Origin: Aliirhizobium smilacinae
Lineage (GTDB): Bacteria; Pseudomonadota; Alphaproteobacteria; Rhizobiales; Rhizobiaceae
Assembly: GCF_006335145.1 (NCBI RefSeq)
Contig: NZ_VDMN01000001.1
Location: 1,054,001-1,118,000, forward strand
Length of the DNA stretch: 64,000 nucleotides
Direction: 5' to 3'
Shown: positions 62,528 through 64,000 of the stretch, piece after piece
Numbering within the stretch: position 1 is the stretch's first letter
Layout: the number at the start of each line of letters is the position of its first letter
The notes under the pieces: generated by a model
The model's input: the letters and a program-made list of their open reading frames with translations, nothing else
Databases searched by the model: none
What the model was told of the DNA's origin: nothing
Position numbers and translations under genes: made by a program

Positions 62528-63196
62528 ATGGATCGGGCCGATGGTTCCTTCATAATGGAATCAATGCTAATCCTCGCTGCACCGTCTTGCCGAGGACCAA
62601 AGCAGCCCGTGTTTCGTGTTCCCTTTCTCGTTGCCATCGCGCTTGTCATTGCCTTCGGGGGCGGGATCTGGTCGACCCGGCTGGCGCTCGATGCCACGAT
62701 CGGGTTCGGCGCGATCAAGCTCGGTTCATGGGAAGCCTTTCCGGAAGCGCAGACGGCGGATGCAGATCCTTATGCCAAGTCTCACCGCGCCAATGCCGGC
62801 AAGCTTCTTTATGCGCGGGCGGAGGGATTGAGCTTCACGGCCGCTACCGACGACAGCGGCGCAAGGCTTTCGGGAAACTGTGCCTACCAGCTCGCCGGCC
62901 AGACACCGACTGCGCGGTACTGGACGCTGTTTGCCACCGGACCGGACGGGCGTCCTCCGGCAGCCGACGCGGATCTGCCCTCCTCGCTCAATTCCCGCAT
63001 GGTGGTACGTCTGCCGGACGGTTCGCTCGACATCACGCTGGCATCGCGGGCGCGGGCCGGAAACTGGCTGGCCATTCCGGCGCAGGGCCAGTTTCGCCTG
63101 ACGCTGACCCTGCTCGATACGCCGGCGGCGGGCAGTTCAGGCCTGATCGACCTTGCCATGCCGGCGATCCGCAGGATCGGGTGCGGCAATGTCTAG
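62528..63196 (+). CDS. DUF1214 domain protein
   Basis: A protein of up to 222 residues with an N-terminal membrane helix (VPFLVAIALVIAFGGGIW) and a DUF1214-type C-terminal domain (RMVVRLPDGSLDITLASRARAGNWLAIPAQGQFRLTLTLL). The start is uncertain: ATG at 62528 or 62555, or GTG at 62609, which begins just before the helix. It overlaps the next gene (ATGTCTAG), so they are coupled. DUF1214 and DUF1254 domains are often found together. Confidence 0.75.
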   Translation: MDRADGSFIMESMLILAAPSCRGPKQPVFRVPFLVAIALVIAFGGGIWSTRLALDATIGFGAIKLGSWEAFPEAQTADADPYAKSHRANAGKLLYARAEGLSFTAATDDSGARLSGNCAYQLAGQTPTARYWTLFATGPDGRPPAADADLPSSLNSRMVVRLPDGSLDITLASRARAGNWLAIPAQGQFRLTLTLLDTPAAGSSGLIDLAMPAIRRIGCGNV

Positions 63197-63800
63197 GTTT
63201 TCCAGGCTCCCCTCCCTCCGGCGCGATTTTCTATGGCTGAAAATCCTGTTTGCGATCGTCACCGGGCTTGTGGGTGCAGCCCTCCTGCACCTGATCATCG
63301 TCTTTTCGCTGCCGCAGTTTTCCCAACGGGACGCCTATACGCGCATCATTGCGGAAGGTGAGAGCCAGCGTTTCTACCGGCTTGGCGAGCAGCCGGACCG
63401 CGCCGGGCTTTCAAAGGAAGACCCGATGATGGAGATGTCCGTCTGCTCCTTCGACATCAGCGAAGCACCGGTCCGGCTGACGGCACCGAATGGTGGCGTG
63501 CCGTTCTGGTCGCTCGGGGTGTTCGACGCCTCGTCGGACGAGATCTTCTCGATCAACGACCGCACCTCCGCGGATCATGTGCTGGATGTGGTGGTCGGCA
63601 CGCCGGCGCAGCTTGCCGCGCTTCGCAAGAGCCTGCCGCGGGGATTTTCCCAGACCGTGCTGGTCGAAACACAGCAGACGGAAGGTTATGCCGTGCTCAG
63701 AAGTTTCGTGACGCATAGAAGCGTCGCTCCGGTCGTGTCGAAATTTCTCGATCAGGCGACCTGCGCTCCGTTTCAGTGGCGCACCAGAGTTCAGTTCTAA
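63189..63800 (+). CDS. DUF1254 domain protein
   Basis: A 203-residue protein with one N-terminal membrane segment (WLKILFAIVTGLVGAALLHLIIVFSL) and a DUF1254-like periplasmic domain (DPMMEMSVCSFDISEAPVRLTAPNGGVPFWSLGVFDASSDEIFSINDRTS). Its start is inside the end of the DUF1214 gene. Together the two may form a small membrane-anchored unit of unknown role. Confidence 0.78.
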   Translation: MSRFSRLPSLRRDFLWLKILFAIVTGLVGAALLHLIIVFSLPQFSQRDAYTRIIAEGESQRFYRLGEQPDRAGLSKEDPMMEMSVCSFDISEAPVRLTAPNGGVPFWSLGVFDASSDEIFSINDRTSADHVLDVVVGTPAQLAALRKSLPRGFSQTVLVETQQTEGYAVLRSFVTHRSVAPVVSKFLDQATCAPFQWRTRVQF

Positions 63801-63914
63801 AGCGCATCGCGATCCTTCGGATTCGCTTTACACGCTTTAAGCCTTTATTTTATCGCATGTCTTCTGCGCAAAACCGCTGCACGTTTTTGCGCGACATGCT
63901 TTGGGTTTTCTGCG
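63801..63914. repeat. probable dispersed rhizobial intergenic repeat
   Basis: The sequence has the look of a repeat common between rhizobial genes: the segments AAGCGCATCGCGATCC, CTTTATTTTATCGCATGTC and CAAAACCGCTGCACGTTTTT followed by CGCGACATGC, with an inverted CGCATGTC/GACATGCG-like pair. This is recalled from memory and not searched. Confidence 0.4.
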
Positions 63915-64000
63915 TCACTTCAGCTCGATACGGACGGCGTGATTTTCGGCCTTGCGGTCCATCCGATCGTCGAAACGCTCGTAACGGACGCCGGTGAACA
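63915..64000 (-). CDS. C-terminal end of an unidentified protein
   Basis: The last about 28 residues (FTGVRYERFDDRMDRKAENHAVRIELK, then stop) of a gene that enters from the right edge. The sequence is protein-like, but too short to identify. Confidence 0.5.
   Translation of the reverse strand, partial: FTGVRYERFDDRMDRKAENHAVRIELK

Overview
The window looks like chromosome of a member of the Rhizobiaceae (Rhizobium/Agrobacterium/Ensifer clade), judged from gene content and order. It has roughly 60% GC, the feuN-feuP-feuQ cluster beside the cytochrome c maturation gene ccmI, a gene transfer agent (GTA) locus with a DUF6107 gene, several small proteins of rhizobial type, and palindromic mosaic repeats (RIME-like) between and even inside genes. 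I saw no rRNA, tRNA, CRISPR array or transposase.

Region 1 (1-3700, minus strand): the FeuP/FeuQ two-component system with a probable FeuN periplasmic inhibitor upstream, a 17-kDa-antigen-type lipoprotein, and the start of ccmI.

Region 2 (3750-20340, mostly minus strand): a RcGTA-type gene transfer agent cluster in RcGTA gene order (gp1, gp2, gp3, DUF6107, gp4, gp6-gp15, with endolysin and holin-like genes) that is broken. The terminase ATPase half is deleted. The portal has an in-frame stop. The whole major capsid gene and most of gp6 are deleted. gp12 and gp15 carry frameshifts. Foreign or antisense genes sit inside it: an MFS transporter, an orphan ribbon-helix-helix repressor with a perfect operator palindrome, a 29-residue peptide gene and other small ORFs. 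Head and packaging functions are lost, while most tail genes remain readable.

Region 3 (20600-31600): metabolic and regulatory genes. These are a DapA-like aldolase, an ArsC-like reductase, SelO, a TadG-like vWA protein, an acyltransferase-3 pseudogene, the divergent dgdA/dgdR pair, a PAS-GGDEF diguanylate cyclase and a NodD-class LysR regulator divergent from the next cassette.

Region 4 (31670-41000): a DJ-1/PfpI, monooxygenase and aldo/keto reductase cassette, an SsuABC/ThiXYZ-like ABC importer split by a nested inverted repeat, MarR/SnoaL, small rhizobial proteins and a cold-shock gene.

Region 5 (41000-54000): a DUF707/glycosyltransferase-like protein, two EamA exporters, a MocR regulator, a SoxR/MFS pair with a SoxR box, an Omp25/RopB-type beta-barrel, a second acyltransferase-3 gene broken at an 8-G tract, and a run of small enzymes.

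Region 6 (54400-64000): the copper efflux operon copA-cueR-copZ with its promoter palindrome and a repeat element translated in frame inside CopA, a LuxR-type regulator, YcgN, a class A penicillin-binding protein, a HigBA toxin-antitoxin pair with operator, and a DUF1214/DUF1254 pair.
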